Assembly (NCBI RefSeq): GCF_028882255.1
Contig: NZ_JARBUY010000002.1
Span: 836,663 to 900,662 of the forward strand
DNA from: Maribacter polysaccharolyticus
GTDB taxonomy: Bacteria; Bacteroidota; Bacteroidia; Flavobacteriales; Flavobacteriaceae
Reading direction: 5' to 3'
DNA: 64,000 bases
Positions 7,802 through 17,468 of the stretch are shown piece after piece (the first letter of the stretch is position 1; each line of letters starts with the position of its first letter). A program made the position numbers and the translations under genes. A model generated the notes under the pieces. It worked only from the letters and a program-made list of their open reading frames with translations, was not told the origin of the DNA and did no database searches.

Positions 7802-10800
7802 ATGTTAGAACGTATTATCCAGTACAGTATCCATCACAAGTTAATAGTTCTCTTGTTTACTGCGGGTATTATTGGCTTTGGCCTATATTCCTTATCCAAT
7901 ATCCCCATTGGTGCCGTCCCTGATGTAACCAACAATCAGGTTCAGGTCATTACGACCTCGAGAAATTTGGCGACTGAAGATGTGGAAAAGTTTTTGACCT
8001 ATCCCGTGGAGTTGGAAATGGCAAACTTGCCCGGGGTCAAAGAAATCAGGTCGGTTTCAAAGTTTGGATTGTCCGTAGTTACCGTGGTCTTTGATGATGA
8101 TTTGGGTACATACCTACCCCGTCAACTCATTGCGGAGAAAATTAAAAGTGCAGAGGAAAAAATTCCAGCCGGATTTGGAAAGCCTTTTATGGGGCCCGTT
8201 TCAACGGGTCTTGGCGAAATCTACCAATATGTGATCGATGTCGATGCGGATCATAAAGATCAATATTCCCTATCCGATGTACGTACCATTCAAGATTGGC
8301 TGGTAAAACGTCAACTTTCGGGAATTCCGGGAGTTGTAGAGGTGAATACTTGGGGTGGTTACCTAAAAACCTATGAAGTTGCCATTAATCCAGAACGACT
8401 TCGTGCGATGAACGTTTCCATTTTTGATGTGTTCAGTGCTTTGGAAAAAAACAATAGTGTTGCCGGTGGCGGTTACATAGAGAAAGTAAATGAAAGCTAT
8501 TTCATAAGAGGCGAAGGCCTAGTGGGTTCTGTAGGGGATATCGAGGATATCGTAGTGACCAGTACTGGTAATGTGCCAGTCTATGTAAGGGATATCGCAA
8601 CGGTAGGCTTTGGTCACGCCAATCGTTTTGGTGCCATTACAGGAAACGGGGAAGGGGAAAAAGTTTTGGGACAGGTAATGATGCTTAAAGATGCCAATTC
8701 CAATGCGGTTATCGAGGCTGTTAAACAACGTGTGGCCGAAATACAATCAACATTGCCACCAGGCATTTCAATCAATCCTTTTCTAGAGCGGAGCGAACTT
8801 ATTGCCAAAACCACTTTTACCATTGCCGAAAACCTGATCTTGGGATGTTTGATCGTGATATTCGTAGTAGTATTGCTTTTGGGTAATTTGCGTTCTGGAT
8901 TGGTGGTAGCATCGGTTATTCCAATGAGCTTACTTTTTGCCCTGTCCTTAATGTATATTTTTGGGGTTGACGCTAACTTGATGAGCTTAGGGGCGATAGA
9001 CTTTGGGATCATCATCGATGGTGCAGTGATCATTGTTGAGTTCATTGCCTTTCAAATTACAAGTCAACGAACTGAATTGTTGGCTCTTCCCAAAAACCAA
9101 AGGCAAGGTTTAATAGATCAAATCACCTATCATGGGGCGTCCAAAATGATGAACTCGGCAGTATTTGGGCAACTGATCATCATCATCGTATTCATTCCAA
9201 TACTTTCCTTGGTCAATGTAGAAGGTAAAATGTTCCGCCCTATGGCTTTGGTATTCAGTTTTGCACTCACAGGTGCTATGGTATTGTGTTTCACGTACAT
9301 TCCTGTAATGGCTTCATTGTTTATAAAACCATCGAATACCGAAAAACGGACTATTTCATCTAAACTGATCGCTTTTCTTGAAGAAAAATACCAACCCACG
9401 ATTTCATGGGCATTACGCAGAAAGAAATCGGTTTTGGGGATGGCCATAGGTTTATTGGTAATTACCGTATTGCTATACACTAGGATGGGAGGTGAATTCG
9501 TGCCTACTTTGGATGAGGGCGATTTTGTGATACAACCTGTTTTGAAAACAGGGACATCATTAAGTAAAACCATTGAGGCCACAACCAGGATGGAAAAAAT
9601 ATTGAAGGAATTCCCCGAAGTGGAGCAAGTTGTGAGTAGAATTGGTGCTGCGGAAGTGCCAACTGACCCGATGTCTATGGAAGAAAGTGATGTCATCATT
9701 AAACTCAAGCCAAAAGGCGAATGGGTATCCGCGGAAACCAAGGATGAACTGGCCGATAAATTTAAGGCGGCCCTTTCTGAAATAGCGGGTGTTGATTTTG
9801 AGTTTACACAACCCATCGAAATGCGATTCAACGAGTTGATTACAGGGGTTCGTGCAGATTTGGCCATTAAGGTTTTTGGGGAGGATCTGGATATCCTGTA
9901 CCAAAAAGCATTGGAAATAGAAAAAGCGATCCAAAACGTGGAGGGAGCGGCCGATATTTCGGTAGAGAAAACAGCTGGGTTACCGCAAATGTCGGTTCAA
10001 TATGACCGAAAAAAAATAGCAAAATATAACTTGAATATCGAGGACTTGAATAAAGTCGTCACTATGGGTTTCGCAGGTATGCCTGCAGGAACTGTCTTCG
10101 AAGGGGAAAAGCAATTCGAGATGATGATTCGTTATGACGATGCCCATAGAAGGGATATCGAAAATATTGAAACGGCCTCGGTAGCATTACCCAATGGAAT
10201 GAAATTACCATTAAGCGAATTTGCTAAAATAAGTTATACCAAAGGCCCTGCTAAAATTTCACGTGATAATACAAAACGGCGAATTGTCGTAGGTGTAAAT
10301 GTTCGTAATCGCGATTTGGAATCGGTAGTTAGGGATGTTCAGTCGATAATAGAAAGGGATGTTAAACTGCCAACTGGCTATTCAATAAGCTATGGGGGAC
10401 AATTTGAAAATTTACGTACGGCAACGGCAAGATTGAAAATAGCCGTGCCCATTGCACTGGTTCTAATTTTTGTGTTGCTCTACTTTGCTTTCGATTCCGT
10501 AAAGGAAGCCTTAATGATTTACAGTGCCATTCCGTTGTCGGCGATCGGGGGTGTTATGTTACTTTATTTGAGGGGATTACCCTTCAGTATTTCGGCAGGT
10601 GTTGGCTTTATTGCTCTTTTCGGGATTGCCGTGCTAAACGGCATTGTGTTGATTGAAGAGTTTAAGGAGCTCAAAGCACATGGTGTGAACAATATCAATA
10701 AACGGATTTTGATGGGGACTAACAATAGATTGCGTCCGGTATTATTGACAGCCGCCGCTGCGGCATTAGGTTTTTTGCCTATGGCAATTTCAACCTCTGC

Positions 10801-12136
10801 AGGTGCAGAAGTACAAAGACCTTTGGCAACAGTTGTCGTTGGGGGATTGATTACCGCTACAGCTTTGACCCTGATCGTACTTCCTGTTCTATATGCGATG
10901 TTCGATCGGAAAGGGCGTCATCCAAAAGTTAAGCGAAGAGTGAATCTGAAAGCCCTTGGTATTTTTATCCTTTTGTTTTTACCGGTTTTAGGTAATGCCC
11001 AAGAAATCCCCATTACTGCCGAACAAGCCGTTAGGATAGCCATTAAGAACAATAACGGATTAAAGGCATATGCCAAAAAGGTAGACCAATCAAAGCAGCT
11101 CGTTGGGAGTGCGTTCAACTTGGATAAAACCCAGGTGTATTATGGTTATGATGAAAATAATATTGCCGAAAACGGTCTTGCGCTGAAAGTTTATGGGGTT
11201 AGTCAATCCTTACAATTCCCAACGATATATGGTGCCCAACGAAAAGTTGAAAAACAAAAAGTTGAGTTATCTACCCAACAGTTCCGATTAAATGAAAGAG
11301 CCTTGACCAAGGAGGTTTATAAGGCCTATTACAATGTCGTGTACAATAACAATCTTGTAGAACAATACATGTTTTTGGATAGTCTCTATGGTCAATTTTC
11401 GAAGGCGGCCAACAAGCGATATGAGGTGGGCGAAACCAATTTATTGGAAAAACTTACGGCAGAAGCCAAACAAAAAGAAATATCCATTTTGCTGGCACAA
11501 ACAAAAGAGGGCGTGGCAAAGGCTTTTGCCCAGCTATATCAATGGATGCAGACAGATTCGTTGGTTGTCATAAAGGAAAACAGTTTGCCTAGACTGGAAT
11601 TGCAACAGCCGAATTTTGGCAACCATCCTGGGATACTGTATTACGATTCTGCCCAAAAATTGAGCAAATCCTCACTCGCTTTGGAAAGGCAAAGATTGCT
11701 TCCGGATGTACATATATCAGTATTCCAAGGCACCAATAATGGCGCCAATGCAAAACGATACAATGGTTTTCAAGCGGGCTTGTCGATTCCATTATGGTTC
11801 GGGGCGAACAAGGCAAAAATCAATGCGGCTAAAACAGAGACCATGATAATGGCCGATGAATCTGAAAATTACAAAATACAACTGGAATCAAAGTATAAGG
11901 GTTTGCTATCCGATGTAAAGAGACATCAAGAAGCTGTGGATTATTATGGGAATACAGGGGTCAAACTGGCAATGGAATTAACGACTAGTGCTTCAAAATC
12001 ATTTCAAAACGGCGAGATCGATTTTTTACAGTATGTACAACTTTTGGAAAATGCCAAAAACCTCAAAATCAACTATTTGTATAATCTTAACCAGTATAAC
12101 GCTACAGTCTTGGAATTAAATTATTTAATCGATTAA
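7802..12136 (+). CDS. CzcA-type heavy-metal RND efflux pump fused to a TolC-like outer-membrane factor
   Basis: 1444 aa from ATG 7802; a TTG 30 bases upstream is in frame but overlaps the −7 box. Residues 1–~1030 are a complete HME-RND proton antiporter. The TM4 signature DFGIIIDGAVIIVEF starts near D400, the form typical of divalent-cation pumps (CzcA/CnrA group) rather than CusA, so Zn/Co/Cd or Ni export is more likely than Cu/Ag. After the last RND helix comes a basic stretch (KGRHPKVKRRVNLK), then a hydrophobic segment ending LPVLGNAQ, an internal signal peptide. The last ~400 aa are a TolC/CusC-like domain (EQAVRIAIKNN, YNVVYNNNLVEQY, YEVGETNLLEKL). The two moieties may be separated by signal peptidase. 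The stop overlaps the adaptor start (TAATG). Confidence 0.93.
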   Translation: MLERIIQYSIHHKLIVLLFTAGIIGFGLYSLSNIPIGAVPDVTNNQVQVITTSRNLATEDVEKFLTYPVELEMANLPGVKEIRSVSKFGLSVVTVVFDDDLGTYLPRQLIAEKIKSAEEKIPAGFGKPFMGPVSTGLGEIYQYVIDVDADHKDQYSLSDVRTIQDWLVKRQLSGIPGVVEVNTWGGYLKTYEVAINPERLRAMNVSIFDVFSALEKNNSVAGGGYIEKVNESYFIRGEGLVGSVGDIEDIVVTSTGNVPVYVRDIATVGFGHANRFGAITGNGEGEKVLGQVMMLKDANSNAVIEAVKQRVAEIQSTLPPGISINPFLERSELIAKTTFTIAENLILGCLIVIFVVVLLLGNLRSGLVVASVIPMSLLFALSLMYIFGVDANLMSLGAIDFGIIIDGAVIIVEFIAFQITSQRTELLALPKNQRQGLIDQITYHGASKMMNSAVFGQLIIIIVFIPILSLVNVEGKMFRPMALVFSFALTGAMVLCFTYIPVMASLFIKPSNTEKRTISSKLIAFLEEKYQPTISWALRRKKSVLGMAIGLLVITVLLYTRMGGEFVPTLDEGDFVIQPVLKTGTSLSKTIEATTRMEKILKEFPEVEQVVSRIGAAEVPTDPMSMEESDVIIKLKPKGEWVSAETKDELADKFKAALSEIAGVDFEFTQPIEMRFNELITGVRADLAIKVFGEDLDILYQKALEIEKAIQNVEGAADISVEKTAGLPQMSVQYDRKKIAKYNLNIEDLNKVVTMGFAGMPAGTVFEGEKQFEMMIRYDDAHRRDIENIETASVALPNGMKLPLSEFAKISYTKGPAKISRDNTKRRIVVGVNVRNRDLESVVRDVQSIIERDVKLPTGYSISYGGQFENLRTATARLKIAVPIALVLIFVLLYFAFDSVKEALMIYSAIPLSAIGGVMLLYLRGLPFSISAGVGFIALFGIAVLNGIVLIEEFKELKAHGVNNINKRILMGTNNRLRPVLLTAAAAALGFLPMAISTSAGAEVQRPLATVVVGGLITATALTLIVLPVLYAMFDRKGRHPKVKRRVNLKALGIFILLFLPVLGNAQEIPITAEQAVRIAIKNNNGLKAYAKKVDQSKQLVGSAFNLDKTQVYYGYDENNIAENGLALKVYGVSQSLQFPTIYGAQRKVEKQKVELSTQQFRLNERALTKEVYKAYYNVVYNNNLVEQYMFLDSLYGQFSKAANKRYEVGETNLLEKLTAEAKQKEISILLAQTKEGVAKAFAQLYQWMQTDSLVVIKENSLPRLELQQPNFGNHPGILYYDSAQKLSKSSLALERQRLLPDVHISVFQGTNNGANAKRYNGFQAGLSIPLWFGANKAKINAAKTETMIMADESENYKIQLESKYKGLLSDVKRHQEAVDYYGNTGVKLAMELTTSASKSFQNGEIDFLQYVQLLENAKNLKINYLYNLNQYNATVLELNYLID

Positions 12137-13299
12137 TGATGAAAAATATAGTCAACAATTTTACCCCTGTCATAAGTTCAATAAGTATTCTTTTGTTGCT
12201 TTCATTGGCTTCGTGTAACTCAAAGGAAAAAACGGAAACGGCCTATACGGATGCAACGAAAGGGATTCAGGACGAAGATGTAATTACCATAACCGAAAAT
12301 CAATTCAATTCGGGTGGAATGGAACTTGGTGAAATTACATTGCACGATTTCAATGCCGTCGTTAAGGCTAACGGAATGTTTGCCGTACCCCCACAAAACC
12401 AAGTGGACGTAAGTGCATACTTTGCCGGTTACGTAAAAGACATCGGTCTATTACCGGGGGATGTGGTCAAAAAAGGGCAAGTCCTGTTCACGATTGAAAA
12501 TCCCGATTATATTCAAATACAACAGGATTTTCTTGAGGCAAGGGGACGCCTCACATATTTAAAGTCCGATTACGAACGCCAGCAAGAATTGATGGTCGAT
12601 AATGTGACTTCCAAGAAAAATTTTTTGAAGGCCGAATCGGAGTATATGGTAACCTTGGCACAATTTCAATCCCTTAAAAAGAAGTTGGGCCTTATGAACA
12701 TCGATCCAAATAGCCTTACGGGCGAAAATATTCGGTCTGTCATTACGGTGATTTCACCATTATCAGGGTATGCAACTACAATAAACGCAAGTAAGGGCAT
12801 GTACTTAAATCCTTCTGATATTGCGATAACCGTTACCAATACCGACGACCTTCATATAGAATTGAAGATTTTTGAAAAAGACCTTCCCCTTGTCAAGGTG
12901 GGGCAGCCAATCAATATAAGATTGCAGAACGACGTGGACAGGGTATATAAAGGTGTGGTTCATTTAGTCAACAAGGCGATAAATGCTCAAAGTAGGACCG
13001 TGGATATCCATGGGGATCTTTTAGACGATGGGGAAGTACGGCAATTTGCTCCTGGAATGTACATTGAGGCTGAGATTTTGACCACATCGGCGGAGCATCC
13101 TGCACTGCCAACCGAAGCTGTTGCGAACATTGATAATGACTTTTTTGTACTCGTGAAGGAAGATAATACAAGGTTCAAAAGGGTATTGGTCAAAACAGGC
13201 AGTAAGGATAATGGATTTACTCAAATTCTTAATGCAGCCGATTTTGAAGCGAACACGGAATTTTTAACGAAGGGAGCATTTAATTTAATTACCGAGTAA
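12136..13299 (+). CDS. RND efflux periplasmic adaptor (membrane-fusion) lipoprotein
   Basis: 387 aa. Lipoprotein signal with lipobox LASC (C about residue 27). Barrel-sandwich half-motif GYVKDIGLLPGDVVKKGQVL around residues 100–120, an α-hairpin (IQQDFLEARGRLTYLKSDY … FLKAESEYMVTLAQFQ), a second lipoyl half (SPLSGYATTINASKGMYL), then β-barrel (LHIELKIFEKDLPLV) and membrane-proximal domains. It connects the RND pump to the TolC-like channel. The start overlaps the pump's stop by one base; a second ATG three bases later is equally possible. Same operon as the pump. No His-rich metal-chaperone extension is visible. Confidence 0.93.
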   Translation: MMKNIVNNFTPVISSISILLLLSLASCNSKEKTETAYTDATKGIQDEDVITITENQFNSGGMELGEITLHDFNAVVKANGMFAVPPQNQVDVSAYFAGYVKDIGLLPGDVVKKGQVLFTIENPDYIQIQQDFLEARGRLTYLKSDYERQQELMVDNVTSKKNFLKAESEYMVTLAQFQSLKKKLGLMNIDPNSLTGENIRSVITVISPLSGYATTINASKGMYLNPSDIAITVTNTDDLHIELKIFEKDLPLVKVGQPINIRLQNDVDRVYKGVVHLVNKAINAQSRTVDIHGDLLDDGEVRQFAPGMYIEAEILTTSAEHPALPTEAVANIDNDFFVLVKEDNTRFKRVLVKTGSKDNGFTQILNAADFEANTEFLTKGAFNLITE

Positions 13300-13329
13300 G
13301 TCTGGAAGGCACTATTGATCATAAAAAAA

Positions 13330-13821
13330 ATGATGAACGAGGCACATGTACATTTAGTGGTTAACCATCTTCCCATGGTGGGGGTATTGTTCGGTTTTCT
13401 GGTATTGATCTCAGGTTATATCATTAAGAACCGACAAGTAAGGAATACGGCACTGGGTATTTTTGTTTTCAGTGCCCTAACATCCATTGCCGCCTTCTAT
13501 ACGGGAGAAGGGGCGGAAGAAGTTGTAGGGAATATTCCTGGGGTAAGTGAGACGCTTTTGCATGATCATGAAGAATATGCAGGGTTGTTTTTTACAACGA
13601 TTTTGATTCTAGGAGGGGTATCTCTTGCCACTTTGTTTTTGGAGTACAGAAAGTCCGTATTCACTAAATATGCATTATCACTGGTTATCCTACTGGCGAT
13701 AATCTCGATGATGATTTCCAAATATGTAGGAACCAGTGGTGGCGAGATTCGACATTCAGAAATAAGATATGATGCTGATGTGATTCAATTTGATAAGGAC
13801 GATGACCGTGATGACAATTAA
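13330..13821 (+). CDS. small four-helix membrane protein downstream of the metal pump
   Basis: About 164 aa from ATG 13330 (MMNEAHVHLVVNHLP); a TTG at 13315 is in frame but less likely. Four hydrophobic segments: about residues 14–31, 42–58, 85–105 and 115–135. His residues cluster at the N-terminus (HVHLVVNH) and before TM3 (LLHDHEEY), which resembles DUF2231-type proteins and could bind metal or haem; this is inference. The C-terminal tail is strongly acidic (FDKDDDRDDN). It follows the adaptor by 30 bases and is probably co-transcribed with the efflux genes. The next gene overlaps its 3' end. Confidence 0.8.
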   Translation: MMNEAHVHLVVNHLPMVGVLFGFLVLISGYIIKNRQVRNTALGIFVFSALTSIAAFYTGEGAEEVVGNIPGVSETLLHDHEEYAGLFFTTILILGGVSLATLFLEYRKSVFTKYALSLVILLAIISMMISKYVGTSGGEIRHSEIRYDADVIQFDKDDDRDDN

Positions 13822-14398
13822 AAGCATTTCGAAGTATTGTTCTAGGATACTACAGGGAGACAAATGTAAAAACCTGCCTTTTCACGATTATACGCATACC
13901 CAGGAGGTAATCGACAATGTTTTTTTGATTTCAGATGCCATGGGAATGCAGCCAAGTGAGGTAAAGCTTATAGCTATAGCAGCTTGTTTTCATGATACGG
14001 GTTTTTCGGTAACCTATAGTGGTCACGAAGAAGTCAGCAAAAATATTGCAGCTAAGTATCTAGTGAAAACAAATTGTACCAGGGCCGAAATTGAAAGGGT
14101 ATGCGCTTGTATAGAGGCCACAAAAATACCCCAAAATCCCCATGACATTTATGCGGAAGTACTTTGTGATGCCGATTTGTTCCACTTGGGTACATCGCAT
14201 TTCTTTTTTAGGAACCTACTCTTACGTAAAGAATGGGAATTGTTTTGTGATACTGTCATGACCGATGAGGAATGGCAATTACTGAATATTAAGTTCTTGG
14301 AGGAGCACCGATTCAAAACAAGTTATGGCAAAACTATCTTGGAAAAAGGAAAACGGGAAAATTTGAATAAACTAAAAAAATTAATTCGAATAAAATGA
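13802..14398 (+). CDS. HD-domain phosphohydrolase
   Basis: About 198 aa. HD-superfamily pattern: an early His in FHDYTHTQEVIDN, the paired HD in AACFHDTGF, and a downstream CDADLFHLG aspartate, which together form the usual metal site. Substrate cannot be deduced; members act on nucleotides, cyclic nucleotides or (p)ppGpp. Starts possible at ATG 13802 or 13811 (a TTG at 13790 is also in frame); all overlap the previous gene. The stop overlaps the next ATG by 4 nt (ATGA), tying it to the LTA-synthase-like gene. Confidence 0.85.
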   Translation: MTVMTIKSISKYCSRILQGDKCKNLPFHDYTHTQEVIDNVFLISDAMGMQPSEVKLIAIAACFHDTGFSVTYSGHEEVSKNIAAKYLVKTNCTRAEIERVCACIEATKIPQNPHDIYAEVLCDADLFHLGTSHFFFRNLLLRKEWELFCDTVMTDEEWQLLNIKFLEEHRFKTSYGKTILEKGKRENLNKLKKLIRIK

Positions 14399-16362
14399 AA
14401 CCATTAATTCCAAAAAGATTCACATTGTTAAAGGGTTTTGTCTTTTTGTTTATCATCCTTTCGTTTATATTGAGGGTGATTTTCCTGATTTGGAACTTTT
14501 CCGAAACCGATCACGGTCTTATTGTTTTGTTTACCACGTTCATTACCGGCCTTTTTTTTGATATCGGTACCGTTTCATTTTTTGTCTTTATCGCTTCATT
14601 GTATTTTTTGCTAATGCCCAGACGCCTTATGGGTTCAATAGTCGATAGGGTTATTTGTTATACGGGGTTTACTATTGGCGTGTTGATCATCTTCTTTTCA
14701 TTCTTCGCGGAAATCATTTTTTGGGACGAATTTCAAAGAAGGTTCAATTTTATTGCCGTAGACTATTTAGTGTATACCTACGAGGTGGTAAAGAATATAA
14801 ACGAATCCTATCCCTTGCCGATTTTGATTGGAGGTATGGGTATTCTCGTATTGTTTACGGTTTTGCTTTTTAAAAAGTCACTGATCTTCAAGAAAACTTT
14901 TGAAAGTAAAGATCGATTTAAATTACGCTTGTTACCGAGTGTATTCGTATTGGGCGTCGCCTTGATTTTTACGTTGTTCGTCAATAATGAAAATGCGGAA
15001 CTTTCAGAAAATCGTTTCAATAATGAACTTTCCAAGACTGGAATTTATTCCTTTTTTGCTGCCTTTAGGAATAATGAACTTAATTACAGGGAGTTCTATA
15101 AAACCGAAAATACGGAATCTGCCTTCCTAAAGGTGAAAAGAAATATTTCTACGTCCCAGGATAGCATTTTCACATCATCGAAAAGCATAAGAAGGTTCAT
15201 AAAGAATGATCTTGAAGAAAGAAAACCCAATGTGATTTTTATCTGTATCGAGAGTTTAAGTGCTAAGTATTTAGGGACTTTTGGCAATCAAAAGCGTCTG
15301 ACCCCTACGCTCGATTCCTTGGCCCAAGTCGGCATTTCCTTTGATAATCTATATGCAACGGGGACGCGAACAGTACGCGGTATGGAAGCCATCACCCTAG
15401 GTATACCCCCTACACCCGGCAGAAGTATTGTTAAAAGGGAGAAGAATCAAGATCTTTTTACCATCGGGGAGGTGTTTAAAATCAAGGGTTACAGCCGCAC
15501 CTTTTTTTACGGTGGAGATGGTTATTTTGATAATATGGATCATTTTTTCAGTGGTAACGGATTCGATATCGTTGATCGGGGAAGGGGCTTCTTACCCTCT
15601 TGGGATATTGTAACCGATCGTAAAAATATTGGGGATGGGGAAGTAACCTTTGAAAATGCCTGGGGGGTTTGTGATGGGGATATTTACAGGAAGGTATTGA
15701 AAGAGGCAGATATCGCAACCGCTGGGGGAAAACCTTTTTTTGACTTTATCATGACTACTTCCAACCATAAGCCATATACATATCCTGATAATAAGATCGA
15801 TATTCCTTCTGGATCTGGAAGAATCGGCGCAATTAAATATACGGACTTTGCGCTTCATGAATTTATTCAAGAAGCGAAGAAAAAAACCTGGTTCAAGAAT
15901 ACTGTATTTGTAATTATGGCCGATCATTGTGCCAGTAGTGCCGGGCGATGGGAACTTGATGTGGCCAATTACCATATCCCAGGAATGATAGTGAATCTGG
16001 AAGGGACGAATGCTGGGCATATCGATAAACTCTGCTCCCAAATCGATGTCTTCCCTACGTTGTTCGCCAAATTGGGATGGGATTATGAAAGTAATTTTTT
16101 CGGTAAAGACGTCTATAAGATGGAAAGGAAGGATGAACGGGCATTTATTGGCAATTACAGAAAATTAGGCCTTTTAAAAGAAAGCGGGCTCATGGTCTTA
16201 GGAGACAGGAAATCCGCTAAATTCTACCGGTGGGATGCCAAAGATAACAGTCTAAAGGCATTGCCCTTGGATGATGGTTTCTTAAAGGAAACCATTTCAT
16301 ATTTTCAAGTGGCAGATTACCTTTATAACCATAATGGGTTAAAATTAAAAATGGACTTATGA
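14395..16362 (+). CDS. LTA-synthase-like / sulfatase-family membrane phosphotransferase
   Basis: 655 aa. Five N-terminal transmembrane helices (about residues 12–32, 42–70, 80–112, 140–160, 178–202) and an extracytoplasmic alkaline-phosphatase-fold domain from about residue 275. Metal-site and nucleophile motifs: VIFICIESLSAKYLG (Glu ligand), TGTRTVRGME with T326 as the likely nucleophilic Thr, and IMADHCAS (Asp-His ligands). In Gram-negatives such proteins transfer phosphoglycerol or phosphoethanolamine groups to periplasmic glucans or lipids; the precise substrate here is unknown. It overlaps both neighbours by 4 nt, forming HD–LtaS-like–lipid kinase. The neighbouring lipid kinase could recycle the diacylglycerol such a transferase releases. 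Confidence 0.9.
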   Translation: MKPLIPKRFTLLKGFVFLFIILSFILRVIFLIWNFSETDHGLIVLFTTFITGLFFDIGTVSFFVFIASLYFLLMPRRLMGSIVDRVICYTGFTIGVLIIFFSFFAEIIFWDEFQRRFNFIAVDYLVYTYEVVKNINESYPLPILIGGMGILVLFTVLLFKKSLIFKKTFESKDRFKLRLLPSVFVLGVALIFTLFVNNENAELSENRFNNELSKTGIYSFFAAFRNNELNYREFYKTENTESAFLKVKRNISTSQDSIFTSSKSIRRFIKNDLEERKPNVIFICIESLSAKYLGTFGNQKRLTPTLDSLAQVGISFDNLYATGTRTVRGMEAITLGIPPTPGRSIVKREKNQDLFTIGEVFKIKGYSRTFFYGGDGYFDNMDHFFSGNGFDIVDRGRGFLPSWDIVTDRKNIGDGEVTFENAWGVCDGDIYRKVLKEADIATAGGKPFFDFIMTTSNHKPYTYPDNKIDIPSGSGRIGAIKYTDFALHEFIQEAKKKTWFKNTVFVIMADHCASSAGRWELDVANYHIPGMIVNLEGTNAGHIDKLCSQIDVFPTLFAKLGWDYESNFFGKDVYKMERKDERAFIGNYRKLGLLKESGLMVLGDRKSAKFYRWDAKDNSLKALPLDDGFLKETISYFQVADYLYNHNGLKLKMDL

Positions 16363-17252
16363 AAACGATCCATTTTATAGTAAACCCAATTGCCGGTAAA
16401 GGCAAGCCTCGTATTACAAAGCATTATTTATCGGCATTCTTTGAAAAGGATGATTTTACAATTGTTGTAAAACATTCCGACTATAAAGGACATGCGACAC
16501 TTCTGGTACAACAGTCCATAAGTGAAAATGCAGAGATCATCGTTGCCTGTGGAGGTGATGGTACGATCAACGAAGTGGCATCCTGCTTGGTCAATTCCAG
16601 AATATTGCTGGGGATTATCCCTCTAGGTTCCGGTAATGGACTGGCCAGGAACCTTAAAATCCCGAAAGACTTGAAAAAAGCCATTCAACTCATCATAGAC
16701 CAAAAAGTAACCCCAATTGATGTAGGAAGTATCAATGGGGAATATTTTTTCAGCAATATTGGTTTTGGATTTGCAGCCAATACGATATCCAATTTCGAAA
16801 GCACTTCGAAAAGAAGATTGATTACGTATCTGAGAGCCACTTTACAATCGGTCAGGTCATTTAAAAATGATACGGAATACACCATTGAAATTAATGGGAA
16901 AGCAGCCATCTTAAACCCTTTTTTGGTTTTCGTATCGAACACCAATATCATGGGGTACAATTTCTCGATGACAAGAAAGGCAATTTTAAATGACGGGTTA
17001 CTTGATATTGTAATAATTGATCGATTGAATAAATCCAAAATCCTTTATCTCGCATTTTTATTCCTACTCAGATGCGAGCATAAGATTAAGGAATATTCTT
17101 ATCAAAAGGTCGAAAATGTTACAATGAAAATAGAGAATAAGGACACGGAACTCATTTTTGAGAAGGATGGTGAATTGCGAAGAACAAACCCTGTAGTATT
17201 TCACCTGGAGGTTTTAAAAGAAAGTCTGAACGTAATAGCTGCATTGGATTGA
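16359..17252 (+). CDS. diacylglycerol/lipid kinase of the DagK–YegS family
   Basis: 297 aa, normal length. Signatures: NPIAGKGK near the N-terminus, the nucleotide-binding GGDGTINEVASCL, and PLGSGNGLARNL. A C-terminal β-sandwich segment ends with FEKDGELRR. It phosphorylates diacylglycerol or a related lipid at the inner membrane. Four-base overlap with the LTA-synthase-like gene, which releases diacylglycerol when it uses phosphatidylglycerol as donor, makes lipid recycling a sensible joint role (inference). Last gene of this operon. Confidence 0.92.
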   Translation: MKTIHFIVNPIAGKGKPRITKHYLSAFFEKDDFTIVVKHSDYKGHATLLVQQSISENAEIIVACGGDGTINEVASCLVNSRILLGIIPLGSGNGLARNLKIPKDLKKAIQLIIDQKVTPIDVGSINGEYFFSNIGFGFAANTISNFESTSKRRLITYLRATLQSVRSFKNDTEYTIEINGKAAILNPFLVFVSNTNIMGYNFSMTRKAILNDGLLDIVIIDRLNKSKILYLAFLFLLRCEHKIKEYSYQKVENVTMKIENKDTELIFEKDGELRRTNPVVFHLEVLKESLNVIAALD

Positions 17253-17257
17253 GCAGA

Positions 17258-17374
17258 ATGATACCGAACGGAAAATGGTTAGGGTGGCATGGTCACTATA
17301 TGTTCCCAGTACATTTTGTTTCCGGTCAATGGGTGATTCAATATTCGAACATTCCCCCTAAGAAAAAGAAATAA
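17258..17374 (+). CDS. possible 38-aa small ORF
   Basis: ATG 17258 to TAA 17374, starting 5 bases after the lipid kinase stop. The product is rich in Trp and His (GKWLGWHGHYMF) and ends in four lysines. No homology is recognisable and there is no strong ribosome site. It may be a chance frame. Confidence 0.2.
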   Translation: MIPNGKWLGWHGHYMFPVHFVSGQWVIQYSNIPPKKKK

Positions 17375-17468
17375 GTTCATCAAACCATTTTATTCCCTGT
17401 ATCTTTTTATAGCAAAACAAACTAAACGGAAAGTATAGGGTCTAATAACCAAAGGAAGCCGTACAAAA

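Noticed and set aside
9130..9867. 245-aa minus-strand frame opposite the RND pump
   Set aside because: It is antisense to conserved RND coding sequence; composition reflects the opposite strand.
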